17,686 bases of DNA from Bacillota bacterium (lineage in GTDB: Bacteria > Bacillota > Clostridia > Christensenellales > Borkfalkiaceae): NCBI GenBank assembly GCA_021768985.1, contig JAETTR010000009.1, positions 1 to 17,686 of the forward strand, given 5' to 3'. Both the position numbers and the translations under genes were made by a program. Under the pieces are notes generated by a model, which saw only the letters and a program-made list of their open reading frames with translations, did not search any database and had not been told where the DNA came from. This document shows, in pieces, positions 1-7,183 of the stretch (position 1 is its first letter; each line of letters starts with the position of its first letter).

Positions 1-2
1 AC

Positions 3-93
3 CCACAGCGGAGGGCAACCCTCCTCGTGGACGGTTTTATAAAAAACTTTTTTAAAAAATTTCTCGAAAAAAAGAGGAGTTTTTTTCTTTTTT
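3..93 (+). promoter_or_regulatory. AT-rich leader with hairpin and T-tract ahead of the dgt-dnaG-rpoD operon
   Basis: GGAGGG (10-15) and CCCTCC (19-24) form a 6-bp stem with a CAA loop. It is extended by CCAC (3-6) pairing with GTGG (27-30) across a small internal loop. Downstream come A and T runs, then GAGGAG (74-79) followed directly by T7-C-T6 (80-93). CTCCTC (21-26), which is part of the first hairpin, is also perfectly complementary to GAGGAG (74-79), so two mutually exclusive foldings are possible. It could be the terminator of an upstream gene, an attenuator, or chance in a low-complexity stretch. I could not match it to a known riboswitch or T-box. Confidence 0.35.
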
Positions 94-109
94 ATCGAAT
101 ATAACGGTG

Positions 110-1099
110 ATGAAGGAAAAAACTTACGAAAAAGAACACGCGTTTCTCGCGCCTTATGCGCAAAAATCGTACGAAAGCCGCGGGCGGCTCAGGGAAGAGC
201 CGCCTTGTTCCATGCGCACCGACTTTCAGCGCGACCGCGACAGAATTATTTATTCCAAATCCTTTCTGCGTTTAAAGAACAAAACGCAGGTCTTTTTCGC
301 ACCCGACGGCGACCACTACATGTCCCGTCTGACGCACACGCTCGACGTGTCGCAGATCGCCCGTTCGCTCGCCCGCGGGCTCTCGCTGAACGAGGACCTC
401 GCCGAGGCGATCGCGCTGGGGCACGATCTCGGGCATACCCCCTTCGGACACGTGGGGGAGCGGGTGCTCAACAATCTCTGTCCCGAAGGCTTCCGCCATT
501 CCGAGCAATCCCTCCGCGTGGTGGACGTGCTCGAAAAGGACGGCAAGGGGCTGAATCTGACCTTCGAAGTGCGCGACGGAATCGTGAACCATACCAAGAG
601 CGGACACCCCGCCACCCTCGAAGGGGTTGCGGTTTCCCTGGCGGACAGAATCGCTTACATAAACCACGACATCGAGGACGCGATCCGCGCGGGATTTCTG
701 CGCGAGGACGAGCTTCCCAAGGACGCGGTGGAAGCGTTCGGGCGGGATACCTCGGCAAGAATCAACACCGCCATTCTGGATATCGTGAAGGAATCGAACG
801 GGAAGAATTACGTGCGGATGTCCGCGGCGCGGGCGGACGCCCTCGACCGGTTGCGCAAGTTCATGTTCGAGCGGGTGTACGAGCACGCGAACAAGCTCAT
901 TCAGGAGAGCGCGGAGCGCATGCTGCGGGAGCTTTATCGCTATTTTACCGAGAATCCCGAGCGGCTTCCCGCGCAGTACTTATCGACGGCGCAGACGAAC
1001 GTGCCGCGCGCCGTATGCGATTATCTCTCGTCCATGACGGATAAATACGCGATCGGCGTGTTCAAAGAGCTGTTCGTGCCGCGGGAGGGGAGCGTCTGA
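110..1099 (+). CDS. dgt: dGTPase-like HD-domain triphosphohydrolase
   Basis: Probable cytoplasmic dNTP triphosphohydrolase, removing tripolyphosphate from dGTP or other dNTPs and so affecting the dNTP pool. The 329-residue protein has the family signature RDRDRIIYSKSFLRLKNKTQ near residues 42-61. It also has the HD metal-site motifs: H76 in LTHTLDV, GHDLGHTPFGH (HD at 105-106), NHTKSGH around 160 and the distal Asp in LADRIAYINHD (about 179). The length fits the short Gram-positive branch rather than the ~505-residue E. coli Dgt. A GTG at 107 lies directly before the ATG at 110 and either could start; neither has a Shine-Dalgarno sequence at normal distance. The stop overlaps the dnaG start by one base (TGATG). 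Substrate range cannot be read from the sequence; the family assignment is firm. Confidence 0.93.
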   Translation: MKEKTYEKEHAFLAPYAQKSYESRGRLREEPPCSMRTDFQRDRDRIIYSKSFLRLKNKTQVFFAPDGDHYMSRLTHTLDVSQIARSLARGLSLNEDLAEAIALGHDLGHTPFGHVGERVLNNLCPEGFRHSEQSLRVVDVLEKDGKGLNLTFEVRDGIVNHTKSGHPATLEGVAVSLADRIAYINHDIEDAIRAGFLREDELPKDAVEAFGRDTSARINTAILDIVKESNGKNYVRMSAARADALDRLRKFMFERVYEHANKLIQESAERMLRELYRYFTENPERLPAQYLSTAQTNVPRAVCDYLSSMTDKYAIGVFKELFVPREGSV

Positions 1100-2889
1100 T
1101 GGACGGAAATTACGCCGAGTTTATCCGGGAACTGAAAGAGAAAAACGATATCACCGAGGTGATCGGCTCGTACGTGAAGCTCGAACGGCGGGGGTACTCC
1201 TATTGGGCGTGCTGTCCCTTTCATCACGAGAAAACGCCCTCCTTTTCCATCAACGCCGCCGATCGCTATTATCACTGCTTCGGGTGCGGCGCTTCGGGCG
1301 ACGTGATCGGGTTCGTGAAGGCGTACGAAAACGTCGATTTCGCGCAGGCGGTGCAAATTCTGGCGGCGCGGGCGCATCTCGAAGTTCCCGCTTACGACGA
1401 CCGATCCGCCGAGGAAGCCGCCGCGAAGAAACGCAAGCGGGACAGGCTGTTGAATTTGTTGCGCGACACCGCGCGGTTCTATTTTAAAAATCTGTATGCG
1501 GGCAAGGCGGAAAAGCACCTCGCCTATCTCGACCGCAGGGGGATTTCCCCGTCCACGGCGAAGAAGTTCGGGATCGGCGCTTCGCTCGATTATAACGCAC
1601 TTCCCGCCTATCTTCTGGCGCAGGGGTACACCGCCGAGGAATGCGCGGAGAGCGGGGTATGTTCCCGCACGCCCGAGGGACGGCTGTTCGACGCGGAAGC
1701 CGAACGGCTGATCATTCCCATCATCAACCACATGGACGAAGTGATCGCCTTCGGCGGGCGGCTCCTCGAAAAGAGCGACCGCGCGAAGTATAAAAACACC
1801 CGCGAAACGGCAATCTTCAACAAGAGCAAGAATTTGTACAACATGAACCTCGTGAAAAAGGAAAAGCGGGCGGGCGGACTCTCTTCGCTGATCATGGTGG
1901 AGGGGTATATGGACGCCATTTCTCTCTACGAGGCGGGGTTCAAAAACGTCGTCGCGAGCATGGGCACCTCGCTCACCAAGGAACAGGCGCGGCTGTGCAA
2001 GCGGTATACCGATAACGTGTTTATCAGCTACGACGGCGATTTCGCGGGACAGAAGGCGAACCTGCGCGGGTTGGATATTTTAAAACAAGAGGGGCTGAAG
2101 GTGCGCGTCGTGCCCATGCCCGACGGACTCGATCCCGACGACGTGATCCGCACCCGCGGGGCGGACGGATACCGGGCGTGCATCGACGAGGCGATGCCGC
2201 TCATCGATTTCCGCATTCACGCGGCGCAGTTGAAATACGATCTGAAAAAGACGGACGAAAAGCGGGATTTTATCCGCGAGGCGCTCCCGATCGTCAAGGA
2301 AGCGGAGAGCGCGACCGAACGCGAAGTGCTCTTAAAACGCATTTCCGCGGCGACGGGGGTAACGGTGTCCTCCCTGCAACGGGACCTTGAAGGCGCGAAG
2401 GCGCCGCCCGCCGCGGACGAGCGGGAAGCGCCCCCGCCCAGAACGGACGACGCCGACCAGACGAAAAAGGCCGCGCGGTTTATTCTGGCGGCGTGCCTGT
2501 TGTCGAAGAAGTACGCCGCGGAATGCGACCTCGCCTCGTTCGACTTTGCCGACCCCGACCATCGCGCGATTGCGGAATATATCGCGGAGGGGAGAAAGGC
2601 GGGCGGCGTGCGCCCGAGCGGTGTGTTCGACGTGCTCGGTTCGGACAGCGCCGAACTGTGCGAGGTGCTGAACCTCGATTACGGCGACAATCTCGATTCG
2701 GAAGCGGCGGTAAAATATTTCAACGATTGCGTGCTCGCGCTCTCCCGCAAGGCAATGGGGGAGCGGATCGCCCGCGAGCGGGAGAATTACGAAAAAGCCG
2801 CTACTGCGGAAGAGAAACGGGAGATCTTATCCCGCATCAACGAATATACGAAAAAAATGAAGAATCTTTCATTCGGAGGAAGAACATGA
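1099..2889 (+). CDS. dnaG: DNA primase DnaG
   Basis: Synthesises the short RNA primers used by the replisome and is recruited by the replicative helicase. The 596-residue protein has the full domain order. First is an N-terminal CHC2 zinc finger (CPFH at 39-42, then CFGC at 60-63). Next are the catalytic core and TOPRIM domain, with the metal-binding Glu in VEGYMD (E268) and the acidic pair DGD (312-314), followed by LDPDD. Last is a less conserved C-terminal helicase-interaction region from about residue 450. The length is typical. The ATG is preceded by a GGGAGGGGA-like ribosome site inside the end of dgt. The stop overlaps the rpoD start as ATGA. Its place beside rpoD is the classical macromolecular synthesis arrangement, linking replication priming to transcription initiation. 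Confidence 0.98.
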   Translation: MDGNYAEFIRELKEKNDITEVIGSYVKLERRGYSYWACCPFHHEKTPSFSINAADRYYHCFGCGASGDVIGFVKAYENVDFAQAVQILAARAHLEVPAYDDRSAEEAAAKKRKRDRLLNLLRDTARFYFKNLYAGKAEKHLAYLDRRGISPSTAKKFGIGASLDYNALPAYLLAQGYTAEECAESGVCSRTPEGRLFDAEAERLIIPIINHMDEVIAFGGRLLEKSDRAKYKNTRETAIFNKSKNLYNMNLVKKEKRAGGLSSLIMVEGYMDAISLYEAGFKNVVASMGTSLTKEQARLCKRYTDNVFISYDGDFAGQKANLRGLDILKQEGLKVRVVPMPDGLDPDDVIRTRGADGYRACIDEAMPLIDFRIHAAQLKYDLKKTDEKRDFIREALPIVKEAESATEREVLLKRISAATGVTVSSLQRDLEGAKAPPAADEREAPPPRTDDADQTKKAARFILAACLLSKKYAAECDLASFDFADPDHRAIAEYIAEGRKAGGVRPSGVFDVLGSDSAELCEVLNLDYGDNLDSEAAVKYFNDCVLALSRKAMGERIARERENYEKAATAEEKREILSRINEYTKKMKNLSFGGRT

Positions 2890-3941
2890 ATTTGACGGAT
2901 CAGCAGGTAAACGAGCTCGTGGACAGCATTGCGAACGCTTACAAAATGAAGGGCAGTATTTCCACGAACGCGCTTTGCGACGCGCTGGAAAAATACGATC
3001 TGAACCCCGTCCAGATCGAAGTCGTTTACAAGACGCTGCCCGAAAAAGGGGTGTCGATTTTCGACGAGGACGAGCGGGATAAAGAGCTCTTCGAGCAGGC
3101 GCTCTCCGATATCGGGTTCGACGATCCCGTAAAGATGTATTTAAAGGACATCGGCAGAGTGCCTCTCCTTTCGGGCGATGACGAAATCGATCTCGCCCGC
3201 AAGATGCAGGAGGGAGACGAGGACGCGAAACAGCGTCTTTCCGAAGCCAACCTGCGTCTCGTCGTTTCCATTGCGAAGCGGTACGTCGGGCGGGGAATGC
3301 TCTTTCTGGACCTCATTCAGGAGGGCAACCTCGGCTTGATGAAGGCGGTGGAAAAGTTCGATTATCAGAAGGGCTTCAAGTTCTCCACTTACGCAACCTG
3401 GTGGATCCGTCAGTCGATCACCCGCGCGATCGCCGATCAGGCGCGCACGATCCGCATTCCCGTGCACATGGTGGAAACGATCAACAAGCTCACCCGCGTG
3501 ACGCGGATTCTCGTGCAGGAGCTGGGCAGAGAGCCGACGCCCGAGGAGATCGCCGTCGCAATGGGCGTGGAGGTCTCCAAGGTGCGCGAGATTCAGAAGA
3601 TCGCGCAGGACCCCGTTTCCCTCGAAACGCCCATCGGCGAGGAGGAAGATTCCCACCTCGGCGATTTCATCGAGGACGACAAGACGCAGACCCCCGGCGA
3701 TTCTGTTGCGGGCATTTTATTGAAGGAACAGCTGTTGGGCGTGCTCGACACGCTCACCCCGCGCGAAGAGAAGGTGCTTCGGCTCCGCTACGGGATCGAC
3801 GACGGCAAGCCCCGCACCCTCGAAGAAGTGGGCAAGGAATTCAACGTTACCCGCGAACGCATTCGTCAGATCGAGGCGAAGGCGCTCCGCAAGTTGCGCC
3901 ACCCCAGCCGCAGCAGAAAGTTAAAGGACTTCCTCGAATAA
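2886..3941 (+). CDS. rpoD: Primary (housekeeping) RNA polymerase sigma factor, SigA/RpoD
   Basis: Directs RNA polymerase core to -35/-10 promoters of housekeeping genes. The 351-residue protein has a short region 1.1 (about 1-60) and region 1.2 starting at DPVKMYLKDIGRVPLLS (80-96). Region 2 includes the core-binding stretch LFLDLIQEGNLGLMKAVEKF and the -10 melting/recognition segment FSTYATWWIRQSITRAI (166-182). Region 3 follows, and region 4.2 ends in the helix-turn-helix TLEEVGKEFNVTRERIRQIE (311-330). The long non-conserved insert of E. coli sigma-70 is absent, as in Firmicutes. GGAGGA at 2875-2880 sets the ATG at 2886. An in-frame extension back to 2493 runs through dnaG coding sequence and is not real. 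The two promoters proposed in this window (near 7674 and 15496) fit this sigma class. Confidence 0.98.
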   Translation: MNLTDQQVNELVDSIANAYKMKGSISTNALCDALEKYDLNPVQIEVVYKTLPEKGVSIFDEDERDKELFEQALSDIGFDDPVKMYLKDIGRVPLLSGDDEIDLARKMQEGDEDAKQRLSEANLRLVVSIAKRYVGRGMLFLDLIQEGNLGLMKAVEKFDYQKGFKFSTYATWWIRQSITRAIADQARTIRIPVHMVETINKLTRVTRILVQELGREPTPEEIAVAMGVEVSKVREIQKIAQDPVSLETPIGEEEDSHLGDFIEDDKTQTPGDSVAGILLKEQLLGVLDTLTPREEKVLRLRYGIDDGKPRTLEEVGKEFNVTRERIRQIEAKALRKLRHPSRSRKLKDFLE

Positions 3942-4603
3942 TGACGGACAGGCTTCGCGAAATCTGCGCTTCGCTCCCCGCGTGCGGCACGTTTGCAGAC
4001 GTGGGTTGCGACCACGGCTACTGCGCCGAATATATGCTGAAATCGGGACGGTGCGCGCGGGCGTATCTCACCGACATCAGCCGCGAAAGCTTGAAAAAAG
4101 CGGAAAAGCTGCTAGCGGACTATATCGCGCGCGGGCAGTGCGTGCCCGTCTGTTGCGACGGATTGCAAGGGGTTCCCGAACGGTGCGATTGCGTGCTGAT
4201 CGCGGGCATGGGCGGCGAGGAGATTCTGCACGTGCTCGGGGAACGGGAGCTTCCGGATTTCTTTGCGTTGCAACCCATGAAGAACGCGGACAAGGTGCGG
4301 CGGTATCTTATAAGCCGCGGCGCGAAAATTCTGCGCGACTACACCTTCCGCGCCGAAGGAAAGTATTACGATTATATCGTGGGGCGCGGTTCGGGCGGCG
4401 ATGAATACGCCGATTACGAATTTTATTTCGGGCGGGATAATCTGAAAGGTCCTTCCGCGGAATTTTACGAAAAACTCAAAGAGGAGCAGGGCAAGCTGAA
4501 ATCGTACGCGTGCGCGCGCGTTTCGGAAGAGAACCGCGCGGAGCTTCGCGAACGGTTGCTCCTGCTCGAAGAGGTGATCGATGCGATTGAAAACGATCTA
4601 TGA
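3941..4603 (+). CDS. trmK: tRNA (adenine(22)-N1)-methyltransferase TrmK
   Basis: SAM-dependent enzyme that methylates N1 of A22 in the D-arm of tRNA. The 220-residue protein has the Rossmann glycine motif ADVGCDHGY (19-27), the acidic residue TDIS after strand 2 (44-47), and the TrmK hallmark AGMGGEEI (88-95) in place of an NPPY motif. LQPMKNADKVRRYLISRG follows, and the C-terminal helical region is rich in Glu and Lys. The ATG overlaps the rpoD stop (TAATG) and has no strong ribosome site, so translation probably relies on coupling. The gene order sigma factor, trmK, Nif3 family matches the arrangement known in B. subtilis (yqfN, yqfO). The in-frame extension upstream to 3401 lies over rpoD and is rejected. 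Confidence 0.94.
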   Translation: MTDRLREICASLPACGTFADVGCDHGYCAEYMLKSGRCARAYLTDISRESLKKAEKLLADYIARGQCVPVCCDGLQGVPERCDCVLIAGMGGEEILHVLGERELPDFFALQPMKNADKVRRYLISRGAKILRDYTFRAEGKYYDYIVGRGSGGDEYADYEFYFGRDNLKGPSAEFYEKLKEEQGKLKSYACARVSEENRAELRERLLLLEEVIDAIENDL

Positions 4604-5369
4604 GATCGCGGACGGGCTCGCGCCCTTCGCGCTCTCGCGAGAGTATTGCGAAAAGTACGATTCATACGACAACAGCGGCGTTCAGCTCGACTGCGGCGGC
4701 GAAGTTTCGGGCGTGCTGTTCTCGCTCGATTTATCCGAACGCGCGATCGGGCGGGCGAAGGAGCTCGGCGCGAATTGCATTTTTACGCACCACCCCGCTA
4801 TTTTCAGACCGTTGCGCGCGCTCGAACAGGACGGCGCGGGGAAACGGATCCTCGCCTGCGCAAGGGCGGGAATTTCGGTTCTGTCCGCGCATCTGAATCT
4901 GGACGCGGCGGAAGGGGGGATCGACGACTGTCTGATGCGGGGGCTCGGCGGAACGCGCGCGAAAGCGGTCATGCATCCGCTGGAAGGCGGCGGGTACGGC
5001 AAGATTTATTCGGTTCCGACCTGCGCGGCGGCGGAGTTTGCAGAGAAGGCGGAAGCGGAGTTCGGCGCGAAGCGGGTGACGCTGTACGCGGGGAACCGCC
5101 CCGTGCGGAAGGTCGCGAGCTTCTGCGGCGCGGGCACGGACGATGAAACGGTCGCCTTCGCGCTGAGAAAGGGCGCGGATACCTTCGTTTCCTCGGACGC
5201 GAAGCATCATCTGATCGCGGAGCTTGCGGATGCGGGACTGAACGTGGTTCTGCTTACCCATTACGCGGCGGAAAATTACGGGTTTTATCAATTCTATTTG
5301 AAAATGAACGAAAAAATGAAGGAATCGGGCGTGCGGACGGAGTTCTTTTCCGACGAACGGTTTCTGTAA
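4581..5369 (+). CDS. Nif3-like dinuclear metal-centre protein (YqfO/YbgI family)
   Basis: Member of the NIF3 family, often labelled GTP cyclohydrolase I type 2 in databases although the physiological role is not settled. The 262-residue protein shows DNSGVQLD (30-37), the metal-site motif FTHHPAIF (H70, H71), SAHLNLDAAEGGIDD (H104, D108) and, near the C-terminus, SSDAKHHL and LTHYAAE, which supply the last His and Glu ligands. It is close in size to E. coli YbgI (~247 aa). It lacks the PII-like insertion of ~100 residues found in the ~370-residue B. subtilis YqfO. The start lies 23 bases inside trmK, with GAAGAGGTG just upstream, so the two genes are tightly coupled. Confidence 0.9.
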   Translation: MRLKTIYEIADGLAPFALSREYCEKYDSYDNSGVQLDCGGEVSGVLFSLDLSERAIGRAKELGANCIFTHHPAIFRPLRALEQDGAGKRILACARAGISVLSAHLNLDAAEGGIDDCLMRGLGGTRAKAVMHPLEGGGYGKIYSVPTCAAAEFAEKAEAEFGAKRVTLYAGNRPVRKVASFCGAGTDDETVAFALRKGADTFVSSDAKHHLIAELADAGLNVVLLTHYAAENYGFYQFYLKMNEKMKESGVRTEFFSDERFL

Positions 5370-5384
5370 AATAAGGAGTGTAAC

Positions 5385-6086
5385 ATGGCTGTATTGAACG
5401 ATTTGTTGGAGTATCAGAAGGTAGACGGAGAGCTGCGCAAGGTCGAACAGGAGATCGCCGCGAGCGAGGAATACAAAAAGTACATGCAGGCGCGCAAGTT
5501 CATGAAGAACGCGCAGGAGAAGCTCGATGCGCAGGACAAGCGCGCCGCCGAGCTGAAAAAGCTGCGCGACGATCTGATCGTGCGCTGCGAGGAGACCACG
5601 AAGGCGATCGAAGAATACGCCGACCTCGACGAGCTTGTGGACGGCGGCGGGGATATCGCGTTCTATAAGAAAAACGCGCAGGCTTTGCTCGACCGTCTGC
5701 GTTCGATCAAGGCGGAGCTGAATAAGCTGATCGCCGATATCGGAAACGTATCGGAGGAGTACAAAAAGTTTAAAGAACAGACCATTCTCATGCAGAAGCA
5801 GTACAAGGAGTACAAGGAAAAGTACGAGGCGGTGAAGAACGCGCGCGCCGATGAGGTCGCCCAGATCAACGCCAGACTGAAAAAGGCGGGCAAACCGCTC
5901 TCTCCCGAGATTCTCGAAAAATACAACGCGAAGCGCAAGGAGAAGATTTTTCCCATTCTCGTGCCGCTGAACGCGAACATGTGCATCTGCGGAATGGATT
6001 TCCCGTTGGCGCAGCAGAACAAGCTTGCGGGCGGGAACGTGATCGAGTGCGAGCACTGCCGCAGATTCGTGTACAAACAGTCGTGA
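5385..6086 (+). CDS. Coiled-coil protein with C-terminal C4 zinc ribbon
   Basis: A 233-residue protein of the widespread 'C4-type zinc ribbon' family that often follows Nif3 genes; its function is not established. Residues 1 to about 190 are strongly charged and helical with heptad-like spacing (for example EYKKYMQARKFMKNAQEKLD), giving a long antiparallel coiled coil. The tail carries Cys200 and Cys202 (MCICGM) and Cys222 and Cys225 (ECEHCRRF). The first pair is spaced CxC, unlike the usual CxxC of such ribbons. The ATG is well placed 6 nt after AAGGAG (5373-5378), and the gene sits 15 bases after the Nif3 stop. A nucleic-acid or ribosome-associated role is often suspected for this architecture, but that is inference. 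Confidence 0.85.
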   Translation: MAVLNDLLEYQKVDGELRKVEQEIAASEEYKKYMQARKFMKNAQEKLDAQDKRAAELKKLRDDLIVRCEETTKAIEEYADLDELVDGGGDIAFYKKNAQALLDRLRSIKAELNKLIADIGNVSEEYKKFKEQTILMQKQYKEYKEKYEAVKNARADEVAQINARLKKAGKPLSPEILEKYNAKRKEKIFPILVPLNANMCICGMDFPLAQQNKLAGGNVIECEHCRRFVYKQS

Positions 6087-6135
6087 TCCGTCACGGCGAT
6101 TCACCATAAAAAGGGCTTTTGCATAAAATGGCGGT

Positions 6136-7140
6136 ATGCAAAACGTCGTTGCGGAAATCTCGCTAAAAAGAATCGTACAGAACGCCGATCTGATTCGGGA
6201 AAGAACGGAAAAACCGCTGATTGCGGTCGTAAAGGACGATGGCTACGGGCACGGCGCCGCGGAGGTCGCGCACGCGCTTTTCGGGCGCGCGGATACGTTC
6301 GCCGTTTCTTCGGTCGAAGAGGGCGCGGCGCTCCGCACGGCGGGGATCGCGGAGGATATCCTCGTGCTCACGCCCGTTTTGTCGGAAGAGGAGGCGTTGC
6401 GCGCCTTCGCTTACGGGCTGATCGTCACCGCGTCGTCGCTCGCGTCTCTGCGGATATTGCTCCGCGCGCGGGAAAGATTCGGCGGGGAGCCGCGCGTTCA
6501 TCTTGCGGTGAACACGGGCATGAACCGCTACGGATTCCGTCCGGAGCGGGTCGGGACCGCGTGTAAAATTCTGACGGCAAACGGCATTGAAGCGGAGGGG
6601 GTCTATTCCCATTACTACGCGCCCGAAAGCCGCGCGGCGTTAAACGCGCAACGGCGGATTTTTGCGCGGGCGGCGGACGAGGTGCGGGAGTATTTTCCCG
6701 ATTGCATGCGGCATATCGCCGCGACGGGCGGCGCACTTGCGGGCGGAGAGCTCTTCGACGCGGTGCGCGTCGGAATCGCGCTGTACGGATATTTGCCCGC
6801 GGGGTTCGAAGAGATCGGGCTCAAGCCTGCGATGCGGGTCTACGCGACCGTGGCGCAGGCGGGCACTTTTCTCGGCGGCGGCGCGGGCTACGGCGCGGCG
6901 CGGGAACAGTACGGAAAACTGCATACCCTGCGGCTCGGCTACGGCGACGGGTTCTTCCGCGCGGGCGGGCTTGGGATCGGAAAGCTCTGCATGGACGCGT
7001 GCGTGCGCGAGGGCGACGCCCGCTTCGGCAGACGGAAGCTCGTTTTTAAGGACGCGCGCGAGTATGCGCGGCGCATGGATACCAACGAATACGAGGTGCT
7101 TACGGGCATCGGCAAGAGGGCGGTGAGGATTTACGTCTGA
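6136..7140 (+). CDS. alr: Alanine racemase (compact form)
   Basis: PLP enzyme interconverting L- and D-alanine, supplying D-Ala for peptidoglycan. The N-terminal TIM barrel carries the PLP lysine in AVVKDDGYGHG (K33), NTGMNRYGF (126-134), SHYYAPES and VRVGIALYG (R211, contacting the PLP ring nitrogen). The second catalytic residue is probably Y252 in GAGYG, and the C-terminal domain keeps LGYGDGF, CMD (285-287) and NEYEVL. At 334 residues it is shorter than the usual 360-390. Alignment by eye places the losses in the beta-domain, one between YGDGF and CMD and one after CMD. All named active-site motifs remain, so it is probably functional. The ATG at 6136 has only a weak ribosome site (GGCGG) and lies between GCATA and TATGC, which could pair. 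Confidence 0.9.
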   Translation: MQNVVAEISLKRIVQNADLIRERTEKPLIAVVKDDGYGHGAAEVAHALFGRADTFAVSSVEEGAALRTAGIAEDILVLTPVLSEEEALRAFAYGLIVTASSLASLRILLRARERFGGEPRVHLAVNTGMNRYGFRPERVGTACKILTANGIEAEGVYSHYYAPESRAALNAQRRIFARAADEVREYFPDCMRHIAATGGALAGGELFDAVRVGIALYGYLPAGFEEIGLKPAMRVYATVAQAGTFLGGGAGYGAAREQYGKLHTLRLGYGDGFFRAGGLGIGKLCMDACVREGDARFGRRKLVFKDAREYARRMDTNEYEVLTGIGKRAVRIYV

Positions 7141-7183
7141 CATCGAAACGGAAAAGGCGGCGCTTCGGGCGGAATTTATCCGC

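Noticed and set aside
1..34. 3' end of a structured RNA gene or T-box at the window start
   Set aside because: The hairpin is real, but I found none of the conserved T-box, tmRNA, RNase P, SRP or 5S 3'-end sequences.
2493..2885. N-terminal extension of the sigma factor by 131 residues
   Set aside because: The added part is dnaG sequence in another frame, rich in Arg and Gly; the ATG at 2886 has a strong ribosome site and gives a normal SigA N-terminus.
4731..6107. Long minus-strand open frame (458 codons) opposite the Nif3 and zinc-ribbon genes
   Set aside because: It is antisense to two well-supported genes, is low in complexity (Leu/Arg/Val rich), lacks recognisable motifs and spans a gene boundary; such frames are common opposite GC-rich coding DNA.
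6082..6120. Possible terminator between the zinc-ribbon gene and alr (CGTGA-TCCG-TCACG, and AAAAG/CTTTT)
   Set aside because: The first stem is only 5 bp and has no T-run; the second has a two-base loop and is almost all A-T. Neither is convincing, so no termination is claimed.
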